Positions 1 to 8,838 of a stretch of DNA of 64,000 nucleotides are shown here, piece by piece. Under the pieces are notes generated by a model that did not search any database, was not told the origin of the DNA, and saw only the letters and a list, made by a program, of their open reading frames with translations. How positions within the stretch are numbered: the stretch's first letter is position 1; every line of letters begins with the position of its first letter. Source of the stretch: Pseudomonas mandelii (lineage in GTDB: Bacteria > Pseudomonadota > Gammaproteobacteria > Pseudomonadales > Pseudomonadaceae); the NCBI RefSeq assembly GCF_900106065.1, contig NZ_LT629796.1, positions 1,302,001-1,366,000 of the forward strand, in the 5' to 3' direction. Both the position numbers and the translations under genes were made by a program.

Positions 1-1089
1 AACTTCGCCGGGGCCGAACTCAACCTCAAGCCATCCCGCGTCGGCAGCCTGGACGTGATCGGTAACGCCTACGAGTACTTGATCAAGAACTTCGCCGCCA
101 GCGGCGGACAGAAGGCCGGTGAGTTCTACACCCCGCCGGAAGTCTCCGAGCTGATCGCAGAGTTGCTCGACCCACAACCGGGCGACAGCATCTGCGATCC
201 GGCCTGTGGCTCGGCCTCGTTGCTGATGAAGTGCGGGCGCAAGGTGCGCGAACACCACAACAGCAAGCAATATGCCCTCTATGGCCAGGAAGCCATCGGC
301 TCCACCTGGTCACTGGCCAAGATGAACATGTTTCTCCATGGCGAGGACAACCACAAGATCGAGTGGGGCGATACCCTGCGCAACCCCAAACTGCTCGACC
401 AGAATGGCCAACTGCTGAAATTCGATATCGTCACCGCCAACCCGCCGTTCTCGCTGGATAAATGGGGCCATGAGGAAGCCGAGCACGATCAGTTTGGCCG
501 CTTCAAGCGCGGCATCCCACCGAAAACCAAGGGCGACTTCGCTTTTATCCTGCACATGATCGAAACCCTGAAGACCAAGACCGGGCGCATGGCCGTGATC
601 GTGCCCCATGGCGTGCTATTCCGCGGTTCCAGTGAGGGGAAGATCCGCCAGCAGTTGATCGAGGAAAACCTGCTGGATGCCGTTATTGGCCTGCCGGAAA
701 AGCTCTTCTACGGCACCGGCATCCCCGCAGCGATCCTGGTTTTCAGTAAAGCCAAGACCGATGAAAACGTGCTGTTTATTGACGCCAGCCGCGACTTCAA
801 GGCCGGCAAAAACCAGAACATCCTGGGTGAAGAGCAGATCAACAATATCCTGATCACCTACCGCCACCGCATCAACTCAGACAAGTACAGCCACCGTGCC
901 AGCCTGCAGGAACTCCGAGACAATGATTACAACCTGAATATTCCGCGTTATGTGGACACCTTCGAGGCAGAAGAGGAAATCGACCTGTTGACAGTCCGGG
1001 CCGAGCGCAAGCAACTAAAGCTGCAACTGGCTGAACTTGAAGTGCAGATGGATGGGTACTTAAAGGAGCTAGGTTATGGTCAAATCTAA
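1..1089 (+). CDS. hsdM: Type I restriction-modification methyltransferase subunit HsdM (5' end missing)
   Basis: N6-adenine methyltransferase subunit that, with HsdS, modifies the recognition site and is part of the HsdR2M2S restriction complex. The frame is open from base 1, so the N-terminal helical domain lies outside the window. Visible are the SAM-binding motif DPACGSASLL and the catalytic motif NPPF (in TANPPFSLDKWG), both in the expected order. The C-terminal end is a charged coiled-coil-like helix that normally packs on HsdS. The stop overlaps the hsdS start by 14 bases, implying translational coupling. The family assignment is secure; only the true start is unknown. Confidence 0.96.
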   Translation, partial: NFAGAELNLKPSRVGSLDVIGNAYEYLIKNFAASGGQKAGEFYTPPEVSELIAELLDPQPGDSICDPACGSASLLMKCGRKVREHHNSKQYALYGQEAIGSTWSLAKMNMFLHGEDNHKIEWGDTLRNPKLLDQNGQLLKFDIVTANPPFSLDKWGHEEAEHDQFGRFKRGIPPKTKGDFAFILHMIETLKTKTGRMAVIVPHGVLFRGSSEGKIRQQLIEENLLDAVIGLPEKLFYGTGIPAAILVFSKAKTDENVLFIDASRDFKAGKNQNILGEEQINNILITYRHRINSDKYSHRASLQELRDNDYNLNIPRYVDTFEAEEEIDLLTVRAERKQLKLQLAELEVQMDGYLKELGYGQI

Positions 1090-2308
1090 TTTTAGATATA
1101 CTGCTCTTGACGCTTTTGTAGATAAAAGCGGTCCTATTTGCTATGGAATTCTGAAGCCTGGGGAAAATTACCCGGGTGGCATTCCAGTAATTAAGGTTAA
1201 AAATATTATAGGTGGTCGAGTCCTAGAGAGTGATTTGCTACATACCTCTCCAGAAATTCACAAGCAATATAAGCGCGCAGAAATAAAATCAGGAGATCTA
1301 CTACTGACAATTCGAGGGACCACAGGACGAGTTGCATTCGTTCCTAAGTCGCTCGATGGCGCCAATATTACCCAGGACTCCGCAAGGATCCGCGTATCAT
1401 CAAACGACAGCCCTAGATATGTCTATTACGCGCTTCAGTCGCCTGATATCCAGAGACAAATAGAATTAAACACCGTTGGCCAGGCGGTTAAAGGAATAAA
1501 TATTGGAGAAGTTAAAAAACTAACCATCTATCACCCAGAATTACAGGAACAACAGAAAATTGCTTTAGTGCTCTCCACTTGGGACCAAGCAATCACTACC
1601 ACCGAAGAACTGTTGAAAAACAGCCAGCGACAAAAAAAAGCGCTGCAGCAACTGCTGTTATCTGGTAATCAGCGAGTTCACGGCGTCCAAAGTGAATGGC
1701 AAAATATTCGGCTCGAACAGCTCTTCTCCAGAGTAACCACAAAGAACACTGAAGCTAGCACCAATGTTGTCACCATTTCGGCCCAGCATGGTCTGATCCG
1801 GCAGGAAGATTTCTTTAATAAGACCGTTGCATCAGAGACTCTAGATAACTACTTCCTATTGAAGAAAGGGCAGTTCGCCTACAACAAAAGCTACTCCAAT
1901 GGCTACCCGATGGGAGCCATAAAACGCCTAAACAAATATGACAAAGGCGTAGTTACCACACTTTATATTTGCTTTGAAGTAAGTGACGAGACCATCTGCA
2001 ACCCAGAATTTTTTGAGCACTACTTCGAATCAGGCCTTTTGAATAATGGCTTAAGTAAAGTCGCTAACGAAGGCGGCCGGGCGCATGGCTTGCTCAACGT
2101 CAAGCCGAGCGACTTCTTTGGGCTAACTGTTTTTGTCCCTGAGGTGGATGAGCAAAAAGCAATTGCTGCAGTGCTCACAACAGCTGACCAAGACATTCAT
2201 GCACTGCAAGCCAAACTCGCCTGCTTGAAGCAAGAGAAAAAAGCCCTGATGCAACAGCTGTTTATCGGCAAGCGCCGTGTAAAGGTAGATGAACTGGAGG
2301 TCGCTTAA
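1076..2308 (+). CDS. hsdS: Type I restriction-modification specificity subunit HsdS
   Basis: Determines the bipartite DNA target of the type I complex. The 410 residues show the usual two-fold layout: a first target-recognition domain (about 1-175), a conserved helix with NSQRQKKALQQLLLSG, a second target-recognition domain (about 210-375) and a second helix ending KALMQQLFIGKRRV. Both helices are the spacers that contact HsdM. The gene is clearly more AT-rich than hsdM and hsdR on either side, as expected for a domain-shuffled specificity gene. It starts inside the end of hsdM and its TAA overlaps the next ATG by one base. The recognition sequence cannot be predicted from this alone. Confidence 0.95.
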   Translation: MVKSNFRYTALDAFVDKSGPICYGILKPGENYPGGIPVIKVKNIIGGRVLESDLLHTSPEIHKQYKRAEIKSGDLLLTIRGTTGRVAFVPKSLDGANITQDSARIRVSSNDSPRYVYYALQSPDIQRQIELNTVGQAVKGINIGEVKKLTIYHPELQEQQKIALVLSTWDQAITTTEELLKNSQRQKKALQQLLLSGNQRVHGVQSEWQNIRLEQLFSRVTTKNTEASTNVVTISAQHGLIRQEDFFNKTVASETLDNYFLLKKGQFAYNKSYSNGYPMGAIKRLNKYDKGVVTTLYICFEVSDETICNPEFFEHYFESGLLNNGLSKVANEGGRAHGLLNVKPSDFFGLTVFVPEVDEQKAIAAVLTTADQDIHALQAKLACLKQEKKALMQQLFIGKRRVKVDELEVA

Positions 2309-3144
2309 TGGCCAAGAAGCACGTCCCCTTTGTGATTGCCTATGACTTCGACGGCACCCTGTCGCCCGGCAATATGCAGGAGTACAACTTTGTGCCAGCG
2401 CTGGGCATCAAGCCGGCTGAGTTCTGGCGCGAAGCCAAGGCGATGGCTCAGGAGCAACAGGCGGACGAGATTCTAACCTATATGCGACTGATGATCGAAA
2501 AGGCTCAGGCCGCCCGGGTGCCGGTACGCAAAAAAGACTTTGCCGATTTTGGAGCCCATATCCAACTATTCCCGGGTGTGCAGGAGTGGTTCAAGCGCAT
2601 CACCGAGTATGGCCGTGCCAAAGGCGTAAAGGTTGAGCACTTCATTATCTCGTCGGGGCTGCGCGAGATGATCGTGGGTACCCCGATCAACAAGCACTTC
2701 ACTCGTGTCTATGCCTCAGGTTTTATGTACGACCATAACGATGTCGCGCATTGGCCTGCCCTGGCAGTGAACTACACCACCAAGACCCAGTATCTGTTCC
2801 GCATCAACAAGGGCAGCCTGGATGTGCACGATAACTCGGTAATCAATAAGTTTGTCGAACCCGCTGAGCGACCTGTGCCGTTCAACAATATGGTGTTTAT
2901 CGGCGACGGCGAGACAGACATCCCCTCCATGCGTTTGGTCAAGAATCAAGGTGGCCACTCGATCGCTGTCTACGGCAAAGGCAAACGTGGCGCCCGCGAC
3001 AAAGCGCTCAAGCTGGTTAAGGAAGGCCGCACCAACCTGGCGACCACTGCTGATTACACCGATGGCTCAGCCATTGATTGCGCCGTGAAGGCGATGGTCG
3101 ACAAGGTGGTAGCGGATCGCACCATTGCGGAGGCGAATGGCTGA
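2308..3144 (+). CDS. HAD-superfamily hydrolase in restriction-modification operon
   Basis: A 278-residue haloacid dehalogenase-fold protein. HAD motif I is at the N-terminus (AYDFDGTLSPGN, with both nucleophile Asp residues), a motif II Ser lies in FIISSGLRE, and motif IV is FIGDGETDIPSM near residue 200. Proteins of this type recur inside type I restriction operons, but their role there is not established; a phosphatase acting on a nucleotide or phosphosugar is an inference from the fold. The start codon overlaps the hsdS stop by one base, so it is in the same transcription unit. All catalytic residues seem present. Confidence 0.85.
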   Translation: MAKKHVPFVIAYDFDGTLSPGNMQEYNFVPALGIKPAEFWREAKAMAQEQQADEILTYMRLMIEKAQAARVPVRKKDFADFGAHIQLFPGVQEWFKRITEYGRAKGVKVEHFIISSGLREMIVGTPINKHFTRVYASGFMYDHNDVAHWPALAVNYTTKTQYLFRINKGSLDVHDNSVINKFVEPAERPVPFNNMVFIGDGETDIPSMRLVKNQGGHSIAVYGKGKRGARDKALKLVKEGRTNLATTADYTDGSAIDCAVKAMVDKVVADRTIAEANG

Positions 3145-3357
3145 TATGGCAGGCAGCGACCTGATTCTCTAAAGCAACCGCTGCTGCGCATCGCTAGCAG
3201 CATCAGCCACGAGCAGATGAAGCAGGTGGCCCACGAACGTTACGAGACGTTCGACCAACACCGTCGCAGCGCCGAGGCATTGGCAGCCGACACTCAAGAG
3301 CTGGCAGCTTTAGAGCGTCTGGAAAAACGCCTGAGCAGTGAAAAAAAGAAACGTTGA
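3137..3357 (+). pseudogene. Remnant of an RhuM-family gene (internal deletion)
   Basis: An ATG at 3137, inside the end of the HAD gene, opens a frame MADMAGSDLIL that stops after 11 codons. This resembles the extreme N-terminus of RhuM-type proteins. Directly after it, in another frame, 3172-3357 encodes a lysine-rich tail (LLRIASSISHEQMKQVAHER, then EALAADTQELAALERLEKRL) that looks like an RhuM C-terminus. Start and end therefore look joined by an internal deletion of most of the gene. RhuM genes are common passengers in type I restriction loci. The family call rests on remembered sequence patterns and is moderate; that the stretch is coding debris is more certain. Confidence 0.5.
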
Positions 3358-3408
3358 TCGGCCCCGAATCACCACCATGCACGCCCTGGAAGAAGAAGGA
3401 ATTGCCCC

Positions 3409-6400
3409 GTGACCCCCACCCCTAAGTTTCAGGAAGAATACAGCGCAAAGCTTCCGGCGCTGGCACTGCTGTGTAACCTTGGTTGGGAGTTTATGTCGCC
3501 CGAACAAGCTTTGTTCGCGCGGGGCGGAAAGAGCGATGAAGTGGTATTGCGTGATGTGCTGCGCGAGCAACTGAGTAAGCGTCGCTTCTTGTTTGGTGGG
3601 GGTGAATATCCGCTCTCGGCCAAGGCCATCGACAACCTGATCAGTGAAGTGTGCAGCCCTGCGCTCAATGAAGGTCTGCAGGCTGCCAACGAGAGGCTGT
3701 ACAACCATTTGCTGTATGGCATCTCGGTAACTGAGTTCGTGGATGGCAAAAAGGCCAACCCGACGGTGGCATTGATCGACTGGCATAACCCGGCAAATAA
3801 CAGCTTTATCTTCACTGAAGAATTTCGCGTGCTACGCAGCGGCGGTGCGGAAGCACGCAGGCCGGATATTGTTTGCTTCGTTAACGGCATCCCGCTGGTG
3901 GTGATCGAGGCCAAGCGTCCCGACAGCAATGCGATGAAAGGTCCGACCATCGACGAAGGCGTTTCGCAGAGTTTGCGCAACCAGCGTCACGATGAAATCC
4001 CCAGACTGTTCGCGTACAGCCAATTGTTGCTGTCGATCAATGGTAGCGATGGACGCTACGCCACCTGCGGCACGCCTGCGAAATTCTGGGCAGCCTGGCG
4101 TGAGGAAGATATCGCCACTACTGAGTTGTACGCGCTGAAGAATCGCAAGCTGAATACAGCGCAGAAAACCTCAATCTTTAGCCACCGCCCTGCCCGTGAC
4201 CTGGACTGGTATGAAACCCTGATAGCAGGTGGTGAGCTGGCGCTGACTGGCCAGGATCAGTTGCTGATCAGCCTGCTTTCCCCTGCCCGACTGTTGGAGA
4301 TGACTCGCTACTTCACGCTGTTCGATAAGAAGGCCGGCAAGATCATTGCCCGTTATCAGCAGGTTTTCGGTATCAAGCGGTTGATCGAGCGGATTAGCCA
4401 CAAGCGCAAAGATGGCGGCCGTGAGGGCGGGGTGATCTGGCACACGACTGGCTCGGGCAAGTCATTTACTATGGTTTTTCTGAGCAAGGCGCTGATCCTG
4501 CATGACGCACTCAAGCAGTGCCGCATTGTGGTGGTCACTGACCGAGTTGATCTGGAAAGCCAGCTGAGTAAGACGTTTGCTTCCGGTGGCGAGCTGACTG
4601 GCAAGAAGGACCGCGAGGCGGCCATGGCCACTTCTGGCACGCGCTTGGCTGAACAAATCGGTAAGGGCAACGAACGCATCATTTTTTCGCTGATCCAGAA
4701 GTTCAACAGCGCTACCAAGCTGCCACAGTGCGTGAATACCAGCGCCGACATCATCGTGCTTATCGATGAGGGCCACCGTAGCCAAGGCGGTGAAAACCAT
4801 ATCCGTATGAAGCAGGCGCTACCCAACGCGGCTTTTGTCGCGTTTACCGGCACGCCGCTGCTCAAGGATGACAAGACAACGAACAAGTTTGGTCCCATCG
4901 TGCATGCCTACACCATGCAGCGCGCGGTGGAAGATCAGGCCGTGACGCCATTGCTCTATGAGGAGCGCATTCCCGATCTGGATGTGAATGCGCGCGCTAT
5001 CGATAGTTGGTTTGAGCGCATTACTGAAGGGCTAAACGAGCAACAGAAGGCCGACCTCAAACGCAAGTTCGCCAAGAAAGGCCAGATATACAGCGCTGAT
5101 GACCGTATTCGTCTTATTGCTCTGGATATCGCCAACCACTTCGTGAAGAACATCGACGAGGGCCTCAAAGGCCAGCTGGCCTGTGACAGTAAGACCTCGG
5201 CAATCAAGTACAAACAGTATCTGGATGAGGCAGGGTTGTTCGAAAGCGCCGTGGTGATGAGCTCACCGGATAGCCGTGAGGGCAACACCGACGTGGATGA
5301 AGCGGCCTCACCTGAGGTAACCCAGTGGTGGAAGAAAAACGTTGGCAGCACCGATGAGCAAACCTACACCAAGCAGCTAATCGAGCGCTTCGACAAGGAT
5401 GAATCGCTCAAGCTTTTGATCGTGGTGGACAAACTGCTGACGGGGTTCGATGAGCCGAAAAACACCGTGCTCTACATCGACAAGCCACTTAAGGAGCACA
5501 ACCTAATCCAGGCGATTGCTCGGGTAAACCGCCTACATCCGCTAAAGAAATTCGGTCTGCTGATCGACTACAGGGGAATTCTTTCGGAGCTGGATACCAC
5601 GATCCAGAAGTATCAGGACCTGGCTTCGCGCACCCAAGGCGGCTATGACATCAATGACATCGCTGGGCTCTACAACCAGATGAGCAGTGAGTACAAACGG
5701 CTCCCTCAGCTGCACAAAAACCTCTGGGCGATTTTCTCCGATGTGAAAAACAAAGGGGATATCGAGCAGTTGCGCCAGGTACTGGTGCCCAAGATGCAGG
5801 AGCGTGACGGCGAGTTGGTTGATGTAAATCTCAAGGTGCGCGATGACTTCTACGAGGCGCTAACCGAGTTCGCCAGCTGCCTAAAAGTTGCTTTGCAGTC
5901 CTCGTCCTTCTTCGAGGACACCAGCTTCAGCGATGCCGACCGCACCCATTACAAGGAAACCCTCAAGCAGTTCTCCAGCCTGCGCCAACTGGCCAGACAG
6001 GATGCCGGTGAAACAGTGAACTATGACCAGTACGCCGAACAGGTGCGCAAGCTGCTGGATAAGCACGTGGTCGGCGTGGAGGTAAAAGACCCTGGCGGCG
6101 TTTACGAAGTCGGCAAGATGGGGCAGCAAAAACCTGAGCAGTGGAGTGAGGACAAAACCCGCAACGAAACCGACATTATCAAGACTCGTGTCAGCAAGAT
6201 AATCGAGCAGGAGTTGCGTGATGATCCCTATGCCCAGGAAGCGTTCTCCAAACTGCTGCGTCAGGCCATCGAAGAGGCGGCAAAGCTGTTTGATCATCCG
6301 CTTAAGCAGTACCTGCTATTCCACGAATTTGAGCAGCAGGTGCAGGCCCGTAAGCTTGATGAGCTGCCGGATGTTTTTGCGGGTAACCGGCATACCCAGG

Positions 6401-6684
6401 CGTACTTCGGTATTTTCAAGAAAAGCCTTCCTGACGCCCTCACTTCAGCTAATGAGCAGGTACAGGAACACTGGGTAAAACTGGCTTTCAGCCTGGATGA
6501 AATGGTCATGACCTCCGTGGCCGAACATTCAATCAACCCACAGAACATCGAAAGCGATATCCGTAAGAAGCTACTGCCGTTGCTCTTCAAGGAATGCAAA
6601 GCGGTGGGCGCTGGTATGGATCAGGCGAAGGCCATAGTTGAGTGGGTGGTGCAAATCACGCGGGTAGGCTTGTCCGGCTTATGA
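3409..6684 (+). CDS. hsdR: Type I restriction-modification endonuclease/translocase subunit HsdR
   Basis: ATP-dependent translocase and nuclease of the restriction complex; 1091 residues, a normal HsdR length. The N-terminal PD-(D/E)xK nuclease is seen as RRPDIVCF with D153 and EAKRP with E167/K169. The SF2 helicase motor follows with Walker A TTGSGKS (346-352), the DEGH box (453-456), motif III FTGTPL and the later motif QAIARVNR. The C-terminal third is helical and probably contacts the methylase core. The start is GTG at 3409. All catalytic residues are present, so the enzyme looks active. The stop overlaps the next gene by four bases (ATGA). Confidence 0.96.
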   Translation: MTPTPKFQEEYSAKLPALALLCNLGWEFMSPEQALFARGGKSDEVVLRDVLREQLSKRRFLFGGGEYPLSAKAIDNLISEVCSPALNEGLQAANERLYNHLLYGISVTEFVDGKKANPTVALIDWHNPANNSFIFTEEFRVLRSGGAEARRPDIVCFVNGIPLVVIEAKRPDSNAMKGPTIDEGVSQSLRNQRHDEIPRLFAYSQLLLSINGSDGRYATCGTPAKFWAAWREEDIATTELYALKNRKLNTAQKTSIFSHRPARDLDWYETLIAGGELALTGQDQLLISLLSPARLLEMTRYFTLFDKKAGKIIARYQQVFGIKRLIERISHKRKDGGREGGVIWHTTGSGKSFTMVFLSKALILHDALKQCRIVVVTDRVDLESQLSKTFASGGELTGKKDREAAMATSGTRLAEQIGKGNERIIFSLIQKFNSATKLPQCVNTSADIIVLIDEGHRSQGGENHIRMKQALPNAAFVAFTGTPLLKDDKTTNKFGPIVHAYTMQRAVEDQAVTPLLYEERIPDLDVNARAIDSWFERITEGLNEQQKADLKRKFAKKGQIYSADDRIRLIALDIANHFVKNIDEGLKGQLACDSKTSAIKYKQYLDEAGLFESAVVMSSPDSREGNTDVDEAASPEVTQWWKKNVGSTDEQTYTKQLIERFDKDESLKLLIVVDKLLTGFDEPKNTVLYIDKPLKEHNLIQAIARVNRLHPLKKFGLLIDYRGILSELDTTIQKYQDLASRTQGGYDINDIAGLYNQMSSEYKRLPQLHKNLWAIFSDVKNKGDIEQLRQVLVPKMQERDGELVDVNLKVRDDFYEALTEFASCLKVALQSSSFFEDTSFSDADRTHYKETLKQFSSLRQLARQDAGETVNYDQYAEQVRKLLDKHVVGVEVKDPGGVYEVGKMGQQKPEQWSEDKTRNETDIIKTRVSKIIEQELRDDPYAQEAFSKLLRQAIEEAAKLFDHPLKQYLLFHEFEQQVQARKLDELPDVFAGNRHTQAYFGIFKKSLPDALTSANEQVQEHWVKLAFSLDEMVMTSVAEHSINPQNIESDIRKKLLPLLFKECKAVGAGMDQAKAIVEWVVQITRVGLSGL

Positions 6685-7469
6685 GTGTGCCCATCGTCAT
6701 GAGTGCTCCTTCTGCCGCCGCTGTATCGACCTGGCTGAGCTTTCACTATGCCGACGAGCTGATTCAGGTTGAAAGGGCGCGAAGAGCGCGCGAGGTTTCG
6801 CGCATACTGATCAAGGTTGACCCCGACTGTCGCGTGCGCGTCAGTGCGCCGGATGGGGCTAGCGATGAACAGGTATTGGCCGCGCTGAAGCGACGCGGCC
6901 GCTGGATCTATGAGCAGCTTCGTGAGTTTCGTGCGCAGCTCACACACGTCCGCCCAAGACAGTACATCAGCGGGGAAAGTCACTACTACCTAGGCAAGCA
7001 GTACGTGCTCAAGGTTATAGAAGCGCCTGATGAGCTACAGCAAGTGCGCCTGTTGCGAGGCAAGCTAGAGGTGTCTGTCCGGGTGAAGTCGGCAGAGAGG
7101 ATTCGCGAACTCCTGTACACCTGGTACAAAGCGCGCGCCCGTGAGGTATTTGATCGACGTCTAGAAGCTGCCTTGCGACAAGCACTTTGGGTTGCATCCA
7201 AGCCCCCACTGCGCATCCTAAGCATGCAGACACAGTGGGGCAGTTGTTCACCTGCGGGCCGTATCACGCTCAACCCACACTTGGTTAAAGCATCCCGCGA
7301 GTGCATCGACTATGTGATCTTGCATGAGCTTTGTCACATCGCCGAACACAACCACAGCGAGCGGTTCTACCGGCTTATGCACCAGGTGATGCCGCAATGG
7401 GAAAAGACCAAAAAGCGGCTGGATGGTATGGCGGCTGTTTTGCTAAACGGCGCGGCTGACCGGCTTTGA
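6681..7469 (+). CDS. YgjP/SprT-like zinc metallopeptidase (WLM-type)
   Basis: A 262-residue protein with the C-terminal signature of the YgjP (M48-like) family: MQTQWGSC, then VILHELCHIAEHNHSERF, giving the HExxH zinc site with the downstream His, and a final MPQWEKTKKRLDG. I chose the ATG at 6681 because it overlaps the hsdR stop as ATGA; an in-frame ATG at 6642 would lie inside hsdR. YgjP-like peptidases are repeatedly found as the last gene of type I restriction operons; their role there is not known. Substrate unknown. Confidence 0.88.
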   Translation: MSVPIVMSAPSAAAVSTWLSFHYADELIQVERARRAREVSRILIKVDPDCRVRVSAPDGASDEQVLAALKRRGRWIYEQLREFRAQLTHVRPRQYISGESHYYLGKQYVLKVIEAPDELQQVRLLRGKLEVSVRVKSAERIRELLYTWYKARAREVFDRRLEAALRQALWVASKPPLRILSMQTQWGSCSPAGRITLNPHLVKASRECIDYVILHELCHIAEHNHSERFYRLMHQVMPQWEKTKKRLDGMAAVLLNGAADRL

Positions 7470-7720
7470 TTTGCGAGTATCCACGAAAGCGTTTGACTGC
7501 TAGAACTCACAACCGGGCGGTTTAAGGTATATCGACTCATCCACCCAACCGTAGCGGACTCACTTCGAGCAGACTAATTTCGCTCATCTGCTCTAAATCT
7601 ACGCTCGGATACTTCACCCCTGCCTATAGTGAAAATATTGACCCGAGCAGCATGCCAACCGGTATTCCAACTCAAATTTTAAACCCAGTATTATCTCTAT
7701 TAATCAATGATATACAGCGC

Positions 7721-7745
7721 AGATTCAAATCCCCCCGGCCCACCA
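7721..7745 (+). other. tRNA/tmRNA 3'-end-like attachment site (att), degenerate
   Basis: The bases GATTCAAATCCCCCC followed by GGCCCACCA form a T-loop, a T-stem 3' half, an acceptor 3' strand and a CCA end, with no tRNA body before them. Compared with a normal acceptor arm one base is missing; restoring a T (GGCTCCACCA) would give the 3' end expected for a Pseudomonas tmRNA (ssrA). A lone 3' end just past a restriction locus, followed at once by a terminator, is what integration into a tRNA or ssrA gene leaves at the far end of an island. The identity of the parent RNA is inferred. Confidence 0.6.
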
Positions 7746-7753
7746 ATTCAACG

Positions 7754-7782
7754 AAAAAAGACGTCCACGGACGTCTTTTTTT
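7754..7782 (+). terminator. Rho-independent terminator after the att-like site
   Basis: A-tract, then the GACGTCC/GGACGTC inverted repeat and a run of seven T. The A-run before and T-run after make it bidirectional. Its position straight after a CCA end suggests it once terminated the tRNA or tmRNA gene whose 3' end is copied here. Confidence 0.85.
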
Positions 7783-7909
7783 GTGCCTGAAATCCAGTCA
7801 ATCTCCGCAGGGGTTGTAGCAGGTTTGTCGTTACTGGTTTTTCGCAAGTCACCACGGCGTCCTGTCGTTGCGGCTGCCGACAAAATGGATAAGTGGGCGG
7901 ACACGGAAT

Positions 7910-8812
7910 ATGGATAATCTGAGCGGGTTGATTGCCTTTGTGCGGGCAGCGGAGAATCAAAGTTTTACCCTGGCGGGCAGAGCGCTGGGCATCTCGTCTT
8001 CTGCAGTAGGAAAAAGTGTCAGCCGTCTTGAAGAGCGGATTGGCGTGCGCTTGTTCCACCGCAGTACCCGGCAAATCAGCCTGACCAGCGAAGGCCTGGA
8101 TTTTTTTGGTCGTTGCCGGACCTTGCTCCAGCAATTGCAGGATGCCGAGGCTGCGCTTTCCCATTCCAAGACGCGCCCGAAAGGACGTCTGCGAATCAGT
8201 TTGCCAGCAGTGGGCTACCGTCTGATATCAGGTATCTTGCGCGAGTTTTACCATCGCTATCCGGACATCGAACTGGACCTGGACTTCAGCGACCGACTGG
8301 TCGATGTGGTCGATGAAGCCTTTGACGCCGTGATCCGAAGCGGCGAACTGCCCGATTCCAGCCTCGCGGCGAAAAGAATCTGCACATTCAGGTTCGTCTT
8401 GTGTGCAGCGCCCGACTACCTGCAACGCTACGGCACAGCAACGAGCGTGGAGGATCTCCAGCACTACAAAGGCATCGCCTATAAGTTCCCCTCGAACGGC
8501 AAACTCCAGCCCTGGTGGCTGAAGGTCCATGGCGACACCGTCAAGATCAACCTGGAAACCACGGTGATCATGAACAGCGTGGAGGCGGTCCTGGCGGCGT
8601 GCCGTAATGGTATGGGCCTGGCCTACCTGCCTGACTTTGTCATTCAGGAATACCTGGCCAACCACGAATTGATCAGGGTGTTGCCCGAATTAAGCCTGGA
8701 GGGGGATTTTTGGATTGTCTGGTCGCCAAGCCGCTTGCTGTCACCCAAGACCCGCGCATTCATTGATTTTCTCGGTGAAGCGCAACTGATGAGCAGCCCT
8801 GAAGGTGGTTGA
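7910..8812 (+). CDS. LysR-family regulator 1, flanking the biosynthetic operon
   Basis: 300-residue LysR-type transcription factor. The N-terminal winged helix-turn-helix (MDNLSGLIAFVRAAENQSF, ALGISSSAVGKSVSRLEER, HRSTRQISLTSEG) is followed by a periplasmic-binding-like effector domain (VDEAFDAVIRSG, FRFVLCAAPDYLQR). I took the ATG at 7910 because it matches the family start; an earlier ATG at 7868 adds an unlikely extension. The gene runs toward the 3' end of the minus-strand operon. It is a clear paralogue of the LysR at 19288 on the other flank, so both probably belong to the cluster. The inducer is unknown; it is close to the CrgA-like LysR branch. Confidence 0.9.
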   Translation: MDNLSGLIAFVRAAENQSFTLAGRALGISSSAVGKSVSRLEERIGVRLFHRSTRQISLTSEGLDFFGRCRTLLQQLQDAEAALSHSKTRPKGRLRISLPAVGYRLISGILREFYHRYPDIELDLDFSDRLVDVVDEAFDAVIRSGELPDSSLAAKRICTFRFVLCAAPDYLQRYGTATSVEDLQHYKGIAYKFPSNGKLQPWWLKVHGDTVKINLETTVIMNSVEAVLAACRNGMGLAYLPDFVIQEYLANHELIRVLPELSLEGDFWIVWSPSRLLSPKTRAFIDFLGEAQLMSSPEGG

Positions 8813-8838
8813 TCGCTCCTTCAGGGCATGCCACACAT

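Larger units (their letters stand above)
7470..7909. other. Intergenic boundary of the restriction island
   Basis: 440 bases without a convincing gene between the metallopeptidase gene and the LysR gene. The first 240 bases show nothing recognisable and are AT-richer than the flanks. The end holds a tRNA/tmRNA-like 3' end and a strong terminator, listed separately. The segment probably spans the junction between island and core chromosome. Confidence 0.5.
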
